Shown here piece after piece: positions 52,715 through 60,324 of a stretch of 64,000 nucleotides of DNA (position 1 is the first letter of the stretch; each line of letters opens with the position of its first letter). Source of the DNA: Anabaena catenula FACHB-362 (GTDB lineage Bacteria; Cyanobacteriota; Cyanobacteriia; Cyanobacteriales; Nostocaceae); the NCBI RefSeq assembly GCF_014698735.1, contig NZ_JACJTQ010000025.1, positions 28,119 through 92,118 on the forward strand. Direction: 5' to 3'. The notes beneath the pieces are model-generated. The model saw nothing but the letters and a program-made list of their open reading frames with translations, was not told the DNA's origin and ran no database searches. Made by a program: the position numbers and the translations under genes.

Positions 52715-53020
52715 ATGCAACTTCAGTACTTTTTATTACTAGCAGCGGCTTTGTTCTGCATTGGCATTTATGGTTTAATTACCAGCCGCAACGCGGTGCG
52801 GGTGCTAATGTCTATTGAGTTGTTGCTGAATGCTGTTAATCTGAATTTAATGGCATTTTCCAACTTCCTCGATTCAACATTAATTAAGGGTCAGGTTTTC
52901 ACTGTCTTTGTGATTACCGTGGCAGCTGCTGAAGCGGCGGTTGGTTTAGCGATTGTGCTGGCCATTTATCGCAACCGTGATACCGTCGATATGGAGCAGT
53001 TCAATCTCCTGAAGTGGTAA
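52715..53020 (+). CDS. ndhE: NDH-1 subunit 4L (NdhE)
   Basis: A 101-residue, three-helix membrane subunit (NuoK type). I start at the ATG at 52715 ([20 protein letters not shown]), where homologues begin. The open frame extends 46 codons further upstream, but that part is encoded by GGTACTC heptamers and ACCAATT repeats. The conserved membrane Glu residues are present in [19 protein letters not shown] and [18 protein letters not shown]. Last ndh gene of the operon; nadK starts six bases after its stop. Confidence 0.97.
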   Translation: MQLQYFLLLAAALFCIGIYGLITSRNAVRVLMSIELLLNAVNLNLMAFSNFLDSTLIKGQVFTVFVITVAAAEAAVGLAIVLAIYRNRDTVDMEQFNLLKW

Positions 53021-53026
53021 CAGTGC

Positions 53027-53947
53027 GTGCAACTCAAGCAGGTAATCATTGCTTATAAAGCGCGAGATGCCCAGAGTAAACGCTGGGCAGAACTCTGTGC
53101 TAAACAACTAGAAGATCGTCAGTGCCAAGTGTTGGTAGGACCAAGCGGACCAAAAGATAACCCTTATCCTGTGTTCTTAGCTTCTGCAAGTCAACCAATT
53201 GATCTAGCTTTGGTACTCGGTGGTGATGGTACTGTTTTAACCAGTGCCAGACATTTAGCCCCAGCTGGCATCCCTATTCTGGGTGTGAATGTGGGTGGTC
53301 ATTTGGGGTTTTTAACTGAATCGGTGGATGAATTTCAAGAGCCAGAACAAGTTTGGGATCGGCTGTTTGAAGATCGCTATGCTATTCAGCGGCGGATGAT
53401 GTTACAAGCTGCGGTGTATGAGGGTCATCGAACGAATTTAGAACCGGTGACTGAACATTACCTGGCTTTAAATGAGTTTTGTGTCAAACCTGCTTCTGCT
53501 GACCGCATGATTACCTCTATTCTAGAAATGGAAATTGATGGTGAGGTAGTTGATCAATATGTAGGAGATGGGTTAATTGTCTCTACTCCCACTGGTTCCA
53601 CTGGTTACACCGTTTCTGCTAGTGGACCAATTATGCATGATGGGATGGAGGCAATTACTATTACACCTATTTGTCCGATGAGTCTTTCTAGTCGTCCTCT
53701 GATTTTACCACCGGGTTCGGTGGTCAGTATTTGGCCGTTGGGAGATTACGATTTAAGTACTAAATTGTGGATGGATGGGGTGTTATCTACTTCAATTTGG
53801 CCTGGACACCGTGTTGATGTGCGGATGGCTGATTGTCGGGCTAAGTTTATTGTTTTGCGGGAAAACAATTCATATTATCAAACGCTGCGAGAAAAGTTAC
53901 TTTGGGCAGGTACAAGGGTTCGCTACAGCAATAATCACCGCAATTGA
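53027..53947 (+). CDS. nadK: NAD kinase
   Basis: A 306-residue enzyme that phosphorylates NAD to NADP. The catalytic GGDG is at residues 65-68 (ALVLGGDGTVLTS). NEFCVKPAS and DGLIVSTPTGSTGYTVSASG form the substrate pocket, followed by PICPMSLSSRPLILP. The start is a GTG six bases after ndhE, so it is part of the ndhA-I-G-E transcript. This places NADP supply with an NADPH-linked complex, which is suggestive. A strong terminator follows at 54011. Confidence 0.96.
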   Translation: MQLKQVIIAYKARDAQSKRWAELCAKQLEDRQCQVLVGPSGPKDNPYPVFLASASQPIDLALVLGGDGTVLTSARHLAPAGIPILGVNVGGHLGFLTESVDEFQEPEQVWDRLFEDRYAIQRRMMLQAAVYEGHRTNLEPVTEHYLALNEFCVKPASADRMITSILEMEIDGEVVDQYVGDGLIVSTPTGSTGYTVSASGPIMHDGMEAITITPICPMSLSSRPLILPPGSVVSIWPLGDYDLSTKLWMDGVLSTSIWPGHRVDVRMADCRAKFIVLRENNSYYQTLREKLLWAGTRVRYSNNHRN

Positions 53948-54010
53948 TTGCGATGTATTTTCCCAAGAATTTTACAGCAGTTTGTTAGAAACGGCAAAAT
54001 TATTTATTCT

Positions 54011-54038
54011 AGCCCTCGAATAGATTCGAGGGCTTTTT
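54011..54038 (+). terminator. Rho-independent terminator of the ndh-nadK operon
   Basis: AGCCCTCGAA (54011-54020), loop TAGA, TTCGAGGGCT (54025-54034), then TTTT. A perfect 10-bp stem and a T-run 64 bases after nadK. Confidence 0.95.
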
Positions 54039-54540
54039 GAAAAGGAATTTTTGGGATTTTTATATTTTTTGAGAATGTACGAAATACAAGATAATTTAAA
54101 TTATGAATTAGACAAATTTGTATCTTATTGCCAGAATTTTTTGATATTAATCTTCATAATAAAGGAATTGTATTTTTAATATTGCTGCAATGGTTCATGA
54201 TATGTATTTATCTGGTATCAATCTGAGCAAAGTGGAAAAAACTATTTTATTAGTCATCTTTAACAAAGAGTTTAGAGATGTTATACACAATGTCTTTACA
54301 TTCTAGATGATGCATAGTGAATTTTTGGCAATGCCTGTTATCTAAAATTAGTGCAGGTTAGTGCAGGAAAATTTTCCAGGTTCAAAGTGATGCAAATTAA
54401 ATGTTGGAAATTTTAGTTGAAAAGTTGTTTTTTAGGTAAATTTTCTGGAAAGCTGCTGGCATGAAATTATCGACATTAATACATATTGTGTATTAGGTCA
54501 ATTTTATTAGGATATTTCACAAATCTAAGTAGGAAAACAG
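54039..54540. other. AT-rich spacer upstream of the acyltransferase gene
   Basis: About 500 bases, very AT-rich, with no open frame or repeat worth calling beyond a duplicated GTGCAGG near 54352-54366. It presumably contains the promoter of the acyltransferase gene. Confidence 0.4.
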
Positions 54541-55359
54541 ATGGAAATGTATTACCAGAAAGTCAATTACCCGCTGCATATTCCTGATTTTCCAGTTTTG
54601 CAAAATGAAAAATATATCCTACGACTTGCGGTAACTGAGGAGGAATTAGAATCTATTTTTCGGTTGCGTTTTGAGGTTTTTAATCTAGAACTAGGATTGG
54701 GATTATCTAGTTCTAATACAGCCCAGATGGATCGAGATAAATTCGATGAGGTTTGCCATCATTTGATTCTTATTGCTAAAAAAACTGGTAAAACGATTGG
54801 CACTTATAGAATGCAAACCTATACAATGGCTGGTAAAGGCTTAGGTTTTGATGCTGCTGACATATTTAATCTTAATGGAATTCCCAATTTTGTGCTGCAA
54901 GCATCTGTAGAAATTGGACGCGCTTGTATAGCTAAAGAATATCGCAATAGTCATACACTTTTATTGCTTTGGGAAGGACTAGCAAACTATCTTCTTTGGA
55001 GTAAAAACCAATATTTTTTTGGCTGTGCATCGTTGTTAACACAATGCCATAACCAAGCGGCTTGTGCTTATAATTATTTTCATAATCATGACTGGATGCA
55101 TCCAAATATTTTGGTTCATCCTAATTTAGAATTTTCTATAAAAATACCTGAACAGTTTGAAGATTCATATAATGTAGAAATTCCTAAGATTTTACAAGCA
55201 TATTTGAGTATTGGCTCAAAAATATGCAGCCTCCCTGCTATTGATAGAGATTTTAAAACTATTGATTTTTTGATTATATGTAATATCGCCGATTTTGCCA
55301 GATACTTTTACTCAAATCTTGCACCTTTGGGCGTTCAGCTACAATCTGAGGCTAAGTAG
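54541..55359 (+). CDS. GNAT-fold N-acyltransferase, OlsB/hemolysin-like
   Basis: A 272-residue protein. The core (ILRLAVTEEELESIFRLRFE, DEVCHHLILIAKKTGKTIGT, ASVEIGRACIAKEYRN, LLLLWEGLANYLLWS, YFFGCASLLTQ) matches the GNAT subgroup (Acetyltransf_5) containing ornithine-lipid synthase OlsB and autoinducer-synthase-like acyltransferases, which use acyl-ACP donors. A role in aminolipid or other N-acyl product formation is inferred. No OlsA-type O-acyltransferase is adjacent, so it stands alone. Confidence 0.75.
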   Translation: MEMYYQKVNYPLHIPDFPVLQNEKYILRLAVTEEELESIFRLRFEVFNLELGLGLSSSNTAQMDRDKFDEVCHHLILIAKKTGKTIGTYRMQTYTMAGKGLGFDAADIFNLNGIPNFVLQASVEIGRACIAKEYRNSHTLLLLWEGLANYLLWSKNQYFFGCASLLTQCHNQAACAYNYFHNHDWMHPNILVHPNLEFSIKIPEQFEDSYNVEIPKILQAYLSIGSKICSLPAIDRDFKTIDFLIICNIADFARYFYSNLAPLGVQLQSEAK

Positions 55360-55945
55360 GTCGGCATAAATATTTTTCGTTAGGATAGGGGTAAGAGGAT
55401 TTTAGCTTAGTTCATCTTTCTTCACATAATTTTGTTTTTTGTGCCAATTTACTGAAATGAAAACTGCTGTAAGTTGCATAATCCGCAGCGCCAAAAGGAG
55501 GCGTATATGCGGAGATACTTTGATACAGTTTAAAACATAATCAGCTTTTAAGACTTAAATTTTATTATTACTGATAGCCATATATTGCACCAAATCCAAA
55601 CGGTTGTAACTTGCGTCTGTACAGAGTTAGTCCGACGGCGCGGACTACAAAAAATAAAGGTTTGGGTAGTTTGGGTTGGCGTAGCGTCTCGAAGATCAGG
55701 AAAGACGGACTTTGTTGGTGTAGTTCCCCTGCTTCACCATTACCTGTTAGTGTGTAATTTCAATCGTTATTACCTAAATATTACTGTTCTCGGTCGATGA
55801 TGGGTAATTACAGACTTACTATTGTTACTTATTCAGCTTTATACTAAGCTAACGTAGATCTATTAGATGTCTAGCTAACACATCTATTAATAGTTCTTAT
55901 TTGGTGTTACTAATATCATCCCCTGCTGAAATCATTAATATTATC
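55360..55945. other. Spacer with a small palindrome
   Basis: TAGTCCG (55628-55634) and CGGACTA (55641-55647) form a 7-bp hairpin within a dispersed-repeat-like stretch (GGTTGGCGTAGCGTCTCG, 55673-55690). A 71-codon frame spanning it (55585-55800) is repeat-derived and not called. The rest shows nothing. Confidence 0.45.
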
Positions 55946-56665
55946 ATGACGCACATCTTACTGGTTGAAGATGAAGTCAAATTGGCTCGGTTTATAGAAT
56001 TAGAACTGAATTATGAAGGCTATCAAGTCAGCATCGCTTACGATGGATTTACGGCACTGATGGCAGTGCGTTCGTTTCATCCAGATTTAGTTATTTTAGA
56101 TTGGATGCTACCTGGTGTATCGGGGTTGGAAATTTGTCGTCGTTTGCGAAATACGGACGATAAAGTACCGATAATTTTGTTAACCCCTCAGGAGGAAGTG
56201 AGCGATAGCGTTCGCGAAGCGTGTGCTTTGCACTCAGCGCGACCTAGGAATCGCATTCCTTGTCTAGATGCGGGTGCTAATGATTATGTACAAAAACCAT
56301 TCAGTATAGAGGAATTATTAGCTAGAGTCCGCATCCACCTGCGACGTAATCAGGGAGGAGGAACGACAGATATCTTAGAATTTGACGACTTGGTTTTAAA
56401 TCGGCGCACGCGGGAAGTCTACCGAGGCCAGCGTTTAGTTGAGTTAACTACTCAGGAATTTGATTTACTAGAATATTTACTCATCCATCCGCGACAGGTA
56501 ATTACGTGCGATCGCATTTTAGAAGAAGTTTGGGCTTATGACTTTATCGGTGATGCCAATATTATAGAAGTTTGCATTCGCTACTTACGTGTGAAACTCG
56601 AAGCCAATAACGAAACGCGTATCTTGCAAACCGTGCGAGGTGTCGGTTATATGTTGGACAATTGA
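55946..56665 (+). CDS. OmpR/PhoB-family response regulator with an inserted repeat peptide
   Basis: A 239-residue regulator from the ATG at 55946 (MTHILLVEDEVKLARFIELE); 15 codons upstream are open but unlike homologues. The receiver domain is 1-135 with the acidic pair E8/D9, phosphoacceptor D52 (LVILDWMLPG), T80 and K117. The winged-helix DNA-binding domain is about 142-238 and ends RILQTVRGVGYML. T80 to K117 is 37 residues against 22 in CheY: about 15 extra residues (within SVREACALHSARPRNRIPC) lie between beta4 and alpha4, encoded by palindromic repeat sequence at 56205-56258. No histidine kinase gene is adjacent. It is just upstream of arsM. Confidence 0.9.
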   Translation: MTHILLVEDEVKLARFIELELNYEGYQVSIAYDGFTALMAVRSFHPDLVILDWMLPGVSGLEICRRLRNTDDKVPIILLTPQEEVSDSVREACALHSARPRNRIPCLDAGANDYVQKPFSIEELLARVRIHLRRNQGGGTTDILEFDDLVLNRRTREVYRGQRLVELTTQEFDLLEYLLIHPRQVITCDRILEEVWAYDFIGDANIIEVCIRYLRVKLEANNETRILQTVRGVGYMLDN

Positions 56666-56760
56666 ATTAATTAATGGATTCTCAGTAAAAACTCATCTAG
56701 TACGCAGTTATATATTAATACAGCAATTAATATATATAAAGTTAACTCTCAAAAACAGCA

Positions 56761-57729
56761 ATGACTTATTTAGAAACCGCCGCCCAATTTTACACCGAAG
56801 TTGCCCAAATACCAGAAGTAGGACTGTGTTGTGTTCAAAGCACATCGATGCAATTACCAGGACTGAAAATTCCTGTAGCAATGCAAGAAATGAATTATGG
56901 TTGTGGGACTACAGTTCACCCCACTGAACTCGTAAATCAACCATCAGTCCTGTATGTTGGCGTTGGTGGTGGTTTAGAAGCATTGCAATTTGCTTATTTT
57001 TCCCGTCGTCCTGGTGCTATTATTGCTGTTGAACCAGTGGCAGCAATGCGCGAAGCCGCCACACGTAATTTAGAAATTGCTGCTCAAGAAAACCCTTGGT
57101 TTGATACTAGTTTTGTCAAAATTATCCCAGGAGATGCCTTTAATTTACCAGTTGCAGATGCGGCTGTTGATGTAGTCGCACAAAATTGTCTTTTTAACAT
57201 TTTTGAACCAGCAGATTTAACTCGTGCTTTAAAAGAAGCTTATCGGGTATTAAAACCAGGTGGAAGGTTGCAAATGAGTGACCCCATTGCTACTTCTCCA
57301 ATTCCTGCACATCTACAACAAGATGAACGGTTACGCGCTATGTGTTTATCAGGCGCACTCACCTATGAAGAGTATACTCAATTAATTATCAAGGCTGGTT
57401 TTGGACAAATTGAAATTCGCGCTCGTCGCCCTTATCGACTACTAGATACTCAAACTTATAACTTAGAAGCAAATCTTCTTTTAGAAAGTCTTGATTCTGT
57501 TTCTTTCAAAATGGATATTCCTGAAGATGGTGCTTGTATTTTTACTGGAAAAACCGCAATTTATGCAGGTGTAGAAGCTTTATTTGATGATGGAGCAGGT
57601 CATCTTCTTCAGCGTGGTATTCCCGCCGCAGTTTGTGATAAAACAGCTAATAAATTAGGCTCTTTAAAGCCAGCAGAAATCATGATTACTGACTCTACAT
57701 GGCACTATAACGGTGGTGGTTGCTGTTAA
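56761..57729 (+). CDS. arsM: Arsenosugar-pathway arsenite methyltransferase ArsM
   Basis: A 322-residue SAM-dependent methyltransferase. The AdoMet site is LYVGVGGGLEALQFAYF (about residues 64-80), followed by GDAFNLPVADAAVDVVAQNC and LKEAYRVLKPGGRLQMSDP. Cysteine-rich elements (GLCCVQ at 22-24, MNYGCG, the MCLSGALTYEEY region and the C-terminal GGGCC) fit arsenic-binding thiols. A long C-terminal extension and the immediate arsS neighbour (37 bases) mark the arsenosugar type. The product would be dimethylarsenate-type intermediates for arsenosugars. The preceding response regulator ends 95 bases upstream. Confidence 0.85.
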   Translation: MTYLETAAQFYTEVAQIPEVGLCCVQSTSMQLPGLKIPVAMQEMNYGCGTTVHPTELVNQPSVLYVGVGGGLEALQFAYFSRRPGAIIAVEPVAAMREAATRNLEIAAQENPWFDTSFVKIIPGDAFNLPVADAAVDVVAQNCLFNIFEPADLTRALKEAYRVLKPGGRLQMSDPIATSPIPAHLQQDERLRAMCLSGALTYEEYTQLIIKAGFGQIEIRARRPYRLLDTQTYNLEANLLLESLDSVSFKMDIPEDGACIFTGKTAIYAGVEALFDDGAGHLLQRGIPAAVCDKTANKLGSLKPAEIMITDSTWHYNGGGCC

Positions 57730-57766
57730 TTTATTGAAAATGCAAAACTTCATTCAGGTATAAATC

Positions 57767-58753
57767 ATGGTGCAAACAGCAATTACACCTTTTCCAAATA
57801 AACTAAATTCGCCTTTAATAAAAAAGAGGATCAACGTTTTACAAATTAATCTTGGTAAACGTTGTAATCTTGCTTGTAGTCATTGCCATGTGGAAGCAAG
57901 TCCCATAAGAACAGAAGAACTTTCTCTAGAAATTTGTCAACAATTAATTTCATTAATATCCAATTTTTCAGAAATTAAAATTGTCGATTTGACTGGCGGC
58001 GCACCAGAGATGAATTATGGTTTTAAGCCACTGGTAGAATCCGCAACTTTAGCGGGTAAACAAGTTATTGTTCGTTCAAATTTGACAATTTATTTTGTTG
58101 AGGGGTTTGGGGATTTACCAGAATATTTTGCTCAAAACAAAGTTAGAATTGTCGCATCTTTACCCTGTTATCTAGCGGACAATGTTGATAAAATGCGGGG
58201 TAATGGTGTTTTTGATCATTCCATCAAAGCTTTACAATGGCTAAATCAAGTTGGTTATGGAAAAAATCCAAATTTAATTTTGGATTTGGTGTATAATCCC
58301 CAGTTACCAACCAGTGAAAAATTTTCCTTAACTCCTGAACAGACAAATTTAGAACTGGCTTACAAAACGTTCTTACAAGAACATTTTGGTATTGTGTTTA
58401 ACAACCTCTTCACCATCACTAATCTACCTGTAGGTAGAACAAAGTTACATTTAGAGCGAAAAAAGCTTTACTCTAGCTATTTACAATTTTTAGAGTTGCA
58501 ATTTAACCCTGAGACAGTTGAAAATTTAATGTGTCTTGATCAACTTTCAGTTGATTATTTAGGGAATGTTTATGATTGCGACTTTAACCAAATGATGAAT
58601 TTACCTGCAAAAACAAAAAATGGAGAAATCCTCACAATTAGCAAATTGTTAGCAGCTGATAGTTTGGATTTGATTGGTGAAGTACAAACTGCTGATTATT
58701 GCTATGGTTGTACTGCGGGTTGTGGTTCTAGCTGTGGTGGTGCTTTAGTTTGA
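57767..58753 (+). CDS. arsS: Arsenosugar biosynthesis radical SAM protein ArsS
   Basis: A 328-residue radical SAM enzyme. The cluster motif is in LGKRCNLACSHCHVEASP (CxxxCxxC, about residues 32-40), followed by KIVDLTGGAPEMNYGF. The C-terminal domain has a second cysteine-rich end, CYGCTAGCGSSCGGALV, typical of the rSAM(SeCys)/ArsS family; no selenocysteine codon is seen. By family it adds the 5-deoxyadenosyl group to dimethylated arsenic, the step after ArsM. It is co-transcribed with arsM. Two Yfr1-like RNAs follow. Confidence 0.87.
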   Translation: MVQTAITPFPNKLNSPLIKKRINVLQINLGKRCNLACSHCHVEASPIRTEELSLEICQQLISLISNFSEIKIVDLTGGAPEMNYGFKPLVESATLAGKQVIVRSNLTIYFVEGFGDLPEYFAQNKVRIVASLPCYLADNVDKMRGNGVFDHSIKALQWLNQVGYGKNPNLILDLVYNPQLPTSEKFSLTPEQTNLELAYKTFLQEHFGIVFNNLFTITNLPVGRTKLHLERKKLYSSYLQFLELQFNPETVENLMCLDQLSVDYLGNVYDCDFNQMMNLPAKTKNGEILTISKLLAADSLDLIGEVQTADYCYGCTAGCGSSCGGALV

Positions 58754-58854
58754 AGTTTGGTAAATAAAAATGTTTTTCTGTCATCAAACAAAAATTATGT
58801 AACGAAATTTGTGGTGATTGAGTTATCAATGATGATATGACTTATGATCATATA

Positions 58855-58916
58855 AGTTAAGTCTCCTCACACCACATTTATCAGCCGTGGATTGGTTTAT
58901 ATCTCCACGGTTTTTA
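58855..58916 (+). ncRNA. yfr1: Yfr1-like small RNA, copy 1
   Basis: CTCCTCACACC (58863-58873) is the ultraconserved single-stranded core of Yfr1 (ACUCCUCACACC; here the first base is T). It continues CACATT, then a terminator stem CCGTGGA (58885-58891) / TCCACGG (58904-58910) and TTTTTA. A TATGAT (58843-58848) lies 20 bases before the core, at the same distance as in copy 2, and could be the -10 element. That would give an RNA of about 60 nt, the usual Yfr1 length. A weak 5-prime hairpin (58838-58845/58852-58859) is possible if transcription starts earlier. Confidence 0.8.
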
Positions 58917-59150
58917 CTTTTTAAATAAAGTCCATATTTGCGCTTTAGCGTCAATAATAATAAGACTTACCCAAGAAGTGGCTGAAAACCCTATTCTTGC
59001 GTAGCGGTAATTCATGTAGCCATAGGACATTACCGCTACTTTCTGTTTTGTGTAAATCCTGTGATTTGACGTAAATTCATCCTGAAAAAATCCTGTTACC
59101 AAAATTGATACGATCGCACTGTTACTGAATAGGTAGTCTATGATGATGTT

Positions 59151-59209
59151 TAGTTAAACTCCTCACACCACATTGAAAGCCGTGAAGCCATATGGTTTCG
59201 CGGTTTTTT
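59151..59209 (+). ncRNA. yfr1: Yfr1-like small RNA, copy 2
   Basis: It contains the exact core ACTCCTCACACC (59158-59169), followed by CACATT. A strong terminator then has stem CCGTGAAGCC (59180-59189), loop ATAT, GGTTTCGCGG (59194-59203) and TTTTTTCTTTTT. The possible -10 TATGAT is at 59139-59144. It aligns with copy 1 from the -10 through the start of the terminator stem, with the loop sequences diverged. The two cores are 296 bases apart on the same strand. Confidence 0.88.
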
Positions 59210-59318
59210 CTTTTTGCAGTATTTTCGTTTAGAGTAATGCAAATACGCATGGCTGCGCGAAACAAAACCTAAATTACGCTAAAGTTGCAAATAACCGTGT
59301 ATCTAGGAGAAAATAATC

Positions 59319-60320
59319 ATGCAAGCAGTCTTAATGACAGCAGCGGGGAACCCGGAAGTTCTCCAACTACAAGAAGTTCCCAAACCCACACCAGGAAATA
59401 CAGAACTTTTAGTCCGCTTAGTAGCAGCTGGGATTAATCCCTTAGATACCAAATTGCGAAAACGAGGTACATTTTACCCCGAACAAATGCCAGCTATATT
59501 AGGATGTGATGGTGCGGGTATCGTCGAAGCCATCGGTGCTAGTGTCCAAAAATTTCAACCTGGAGATGAAGTATATTTTTGCTATGGCGGTTTAGGCGCA
59601 CACCAAGGCAATTACGCAGAATATACCACTGTTGATGAAAGATTTGTTGCCTCTAAACCCAAATCAATTTCTTTTGCGGAAGCAGCAGCAGCACCCTTAG
59701 TCTTAATCACGGCTTGGGAAGCATTATATGAAAGGGGAAAACTCGAACCAGGAGACAAAGTTTTAATTCACGCCGGTGCTGGTGGTGTTGGTCATGTCGC
59801 CATTCAATTAGCTAAACTAAAAGGTGCAGATGTCGCTACTACCATTAGTTCTCAAGAAAAAGCGAATTTTGTAACTCAACTTGGTGCTGACAAAGTAATT
59901 TTTTACAAAGAAACTGATTTTGTTCAAGCTACCTTAGATTGGACAAACGGCGAAGGTGTAGACTTAGCTTTTGATACTGTCGGTGGTGAAATTTTTGATA
60001 AAACTTTTCCCGCAGTGCGGACTTATGGCGATATCGTCACCATTCTCGAACCCGACGCTAATACAGTTTGGAAAGTTGCGAGAAACAAAAATCTTCGCAT
60101 TGGCTTAGAATTAATGTTAACACCAATGCTGTTAGGAAATATCGAAGCACTTCAACATCATGGCGAAATTCTCCAACAATGCGCCACTTGGATAGATGAA
60201 AATAAGTTAAAAATCCAAGTTAGTAATACATTTCCTCTCAAAGCGGCTGCAAATGCTCACCAGTTACTGGAAAATGGCTCTATTACAGGTAAAATTGTTT
60301 TACTAATTCACGATAACTAG
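59319..60320 (+). CDS. Medium-chain dehydrogenase/reductase, quinone-oxidoreductase type
   Basis: A 333-residue MDR-superfamily oxidoreductase. It has an N-terminal GroES-like domain (MQAVLMTAAGNPEVLQLQEV, then LGCDGAGIVEAIG) and a Rossmann NADPH site HAGAGGVGHVAIQLAKLKG (about residues 150-168). At the position of the catalytic-zinc cysteine the sequence reads NPLDTKLRKRG, so it is the zinc-free quinone reductase/enoyl reductase type rather than a true alcohol dehydrogenase. The substrate is unknown. It follows arsM-arsS but is separated by the sRNA region and is probably transcribed independently. AGGAG lies about 12 bases before the start. Confidence 0.85.
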   Translation: MQAVLMTAAGNPEVLQLQEVPKPTPGNTELLVRLVAAGINPLDTKLRKRGTFYPEQMPAILGCDGAGIVEAIGASVQKFQPGDEVYFCYGGLGAHQGNYAEYTTVDERFVASKPKSISFAEAAAAPLVLITAWEALYERGKLEPGDKVLIHAGAGGVGHVAIQLAKLKGADVATTISSQEKANFVTQLGADKVIFYKETDFVQATLDWTNGEGVDLAFDTVGGEIFDKTFPAVRTYGDIVTILEPDANTVWKVARNKNLRIGLELMLTPMLLGNIEALQHHGEILQQCATWIDENKLKIQVSNTFPLKAAANAHQLLENGSITGKIVLLIHDN

Positions 60321-60324
60321 AAAA

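Larger units (their letters stand above)
58754..59318. other. arsS downstream spacer carrying two sRNA genes and a hairpin
   Basis: This 565-base interval has no protein gene. It holds both Yfr1-like RNAs and, between them, an 11-bp perfect hairpin: GTAGCGGTAAT (59001-59011) / ATTACCGCTAC (59029-59039). It also has a CAGGAT-type dispersed repeat in inverse form (about 59050-59098). A 62-codon minus-strand frame (58914-59102) covers these repeats and is not called. Confidence 0.7.

Noticed and set aside
55585..55800. 71-codon plus-strand frame upstream of the response regulator
   Set aside because: It spans a repeat-like palindrome and shows no domain, signal peptide or helix pattern of a real small protein.
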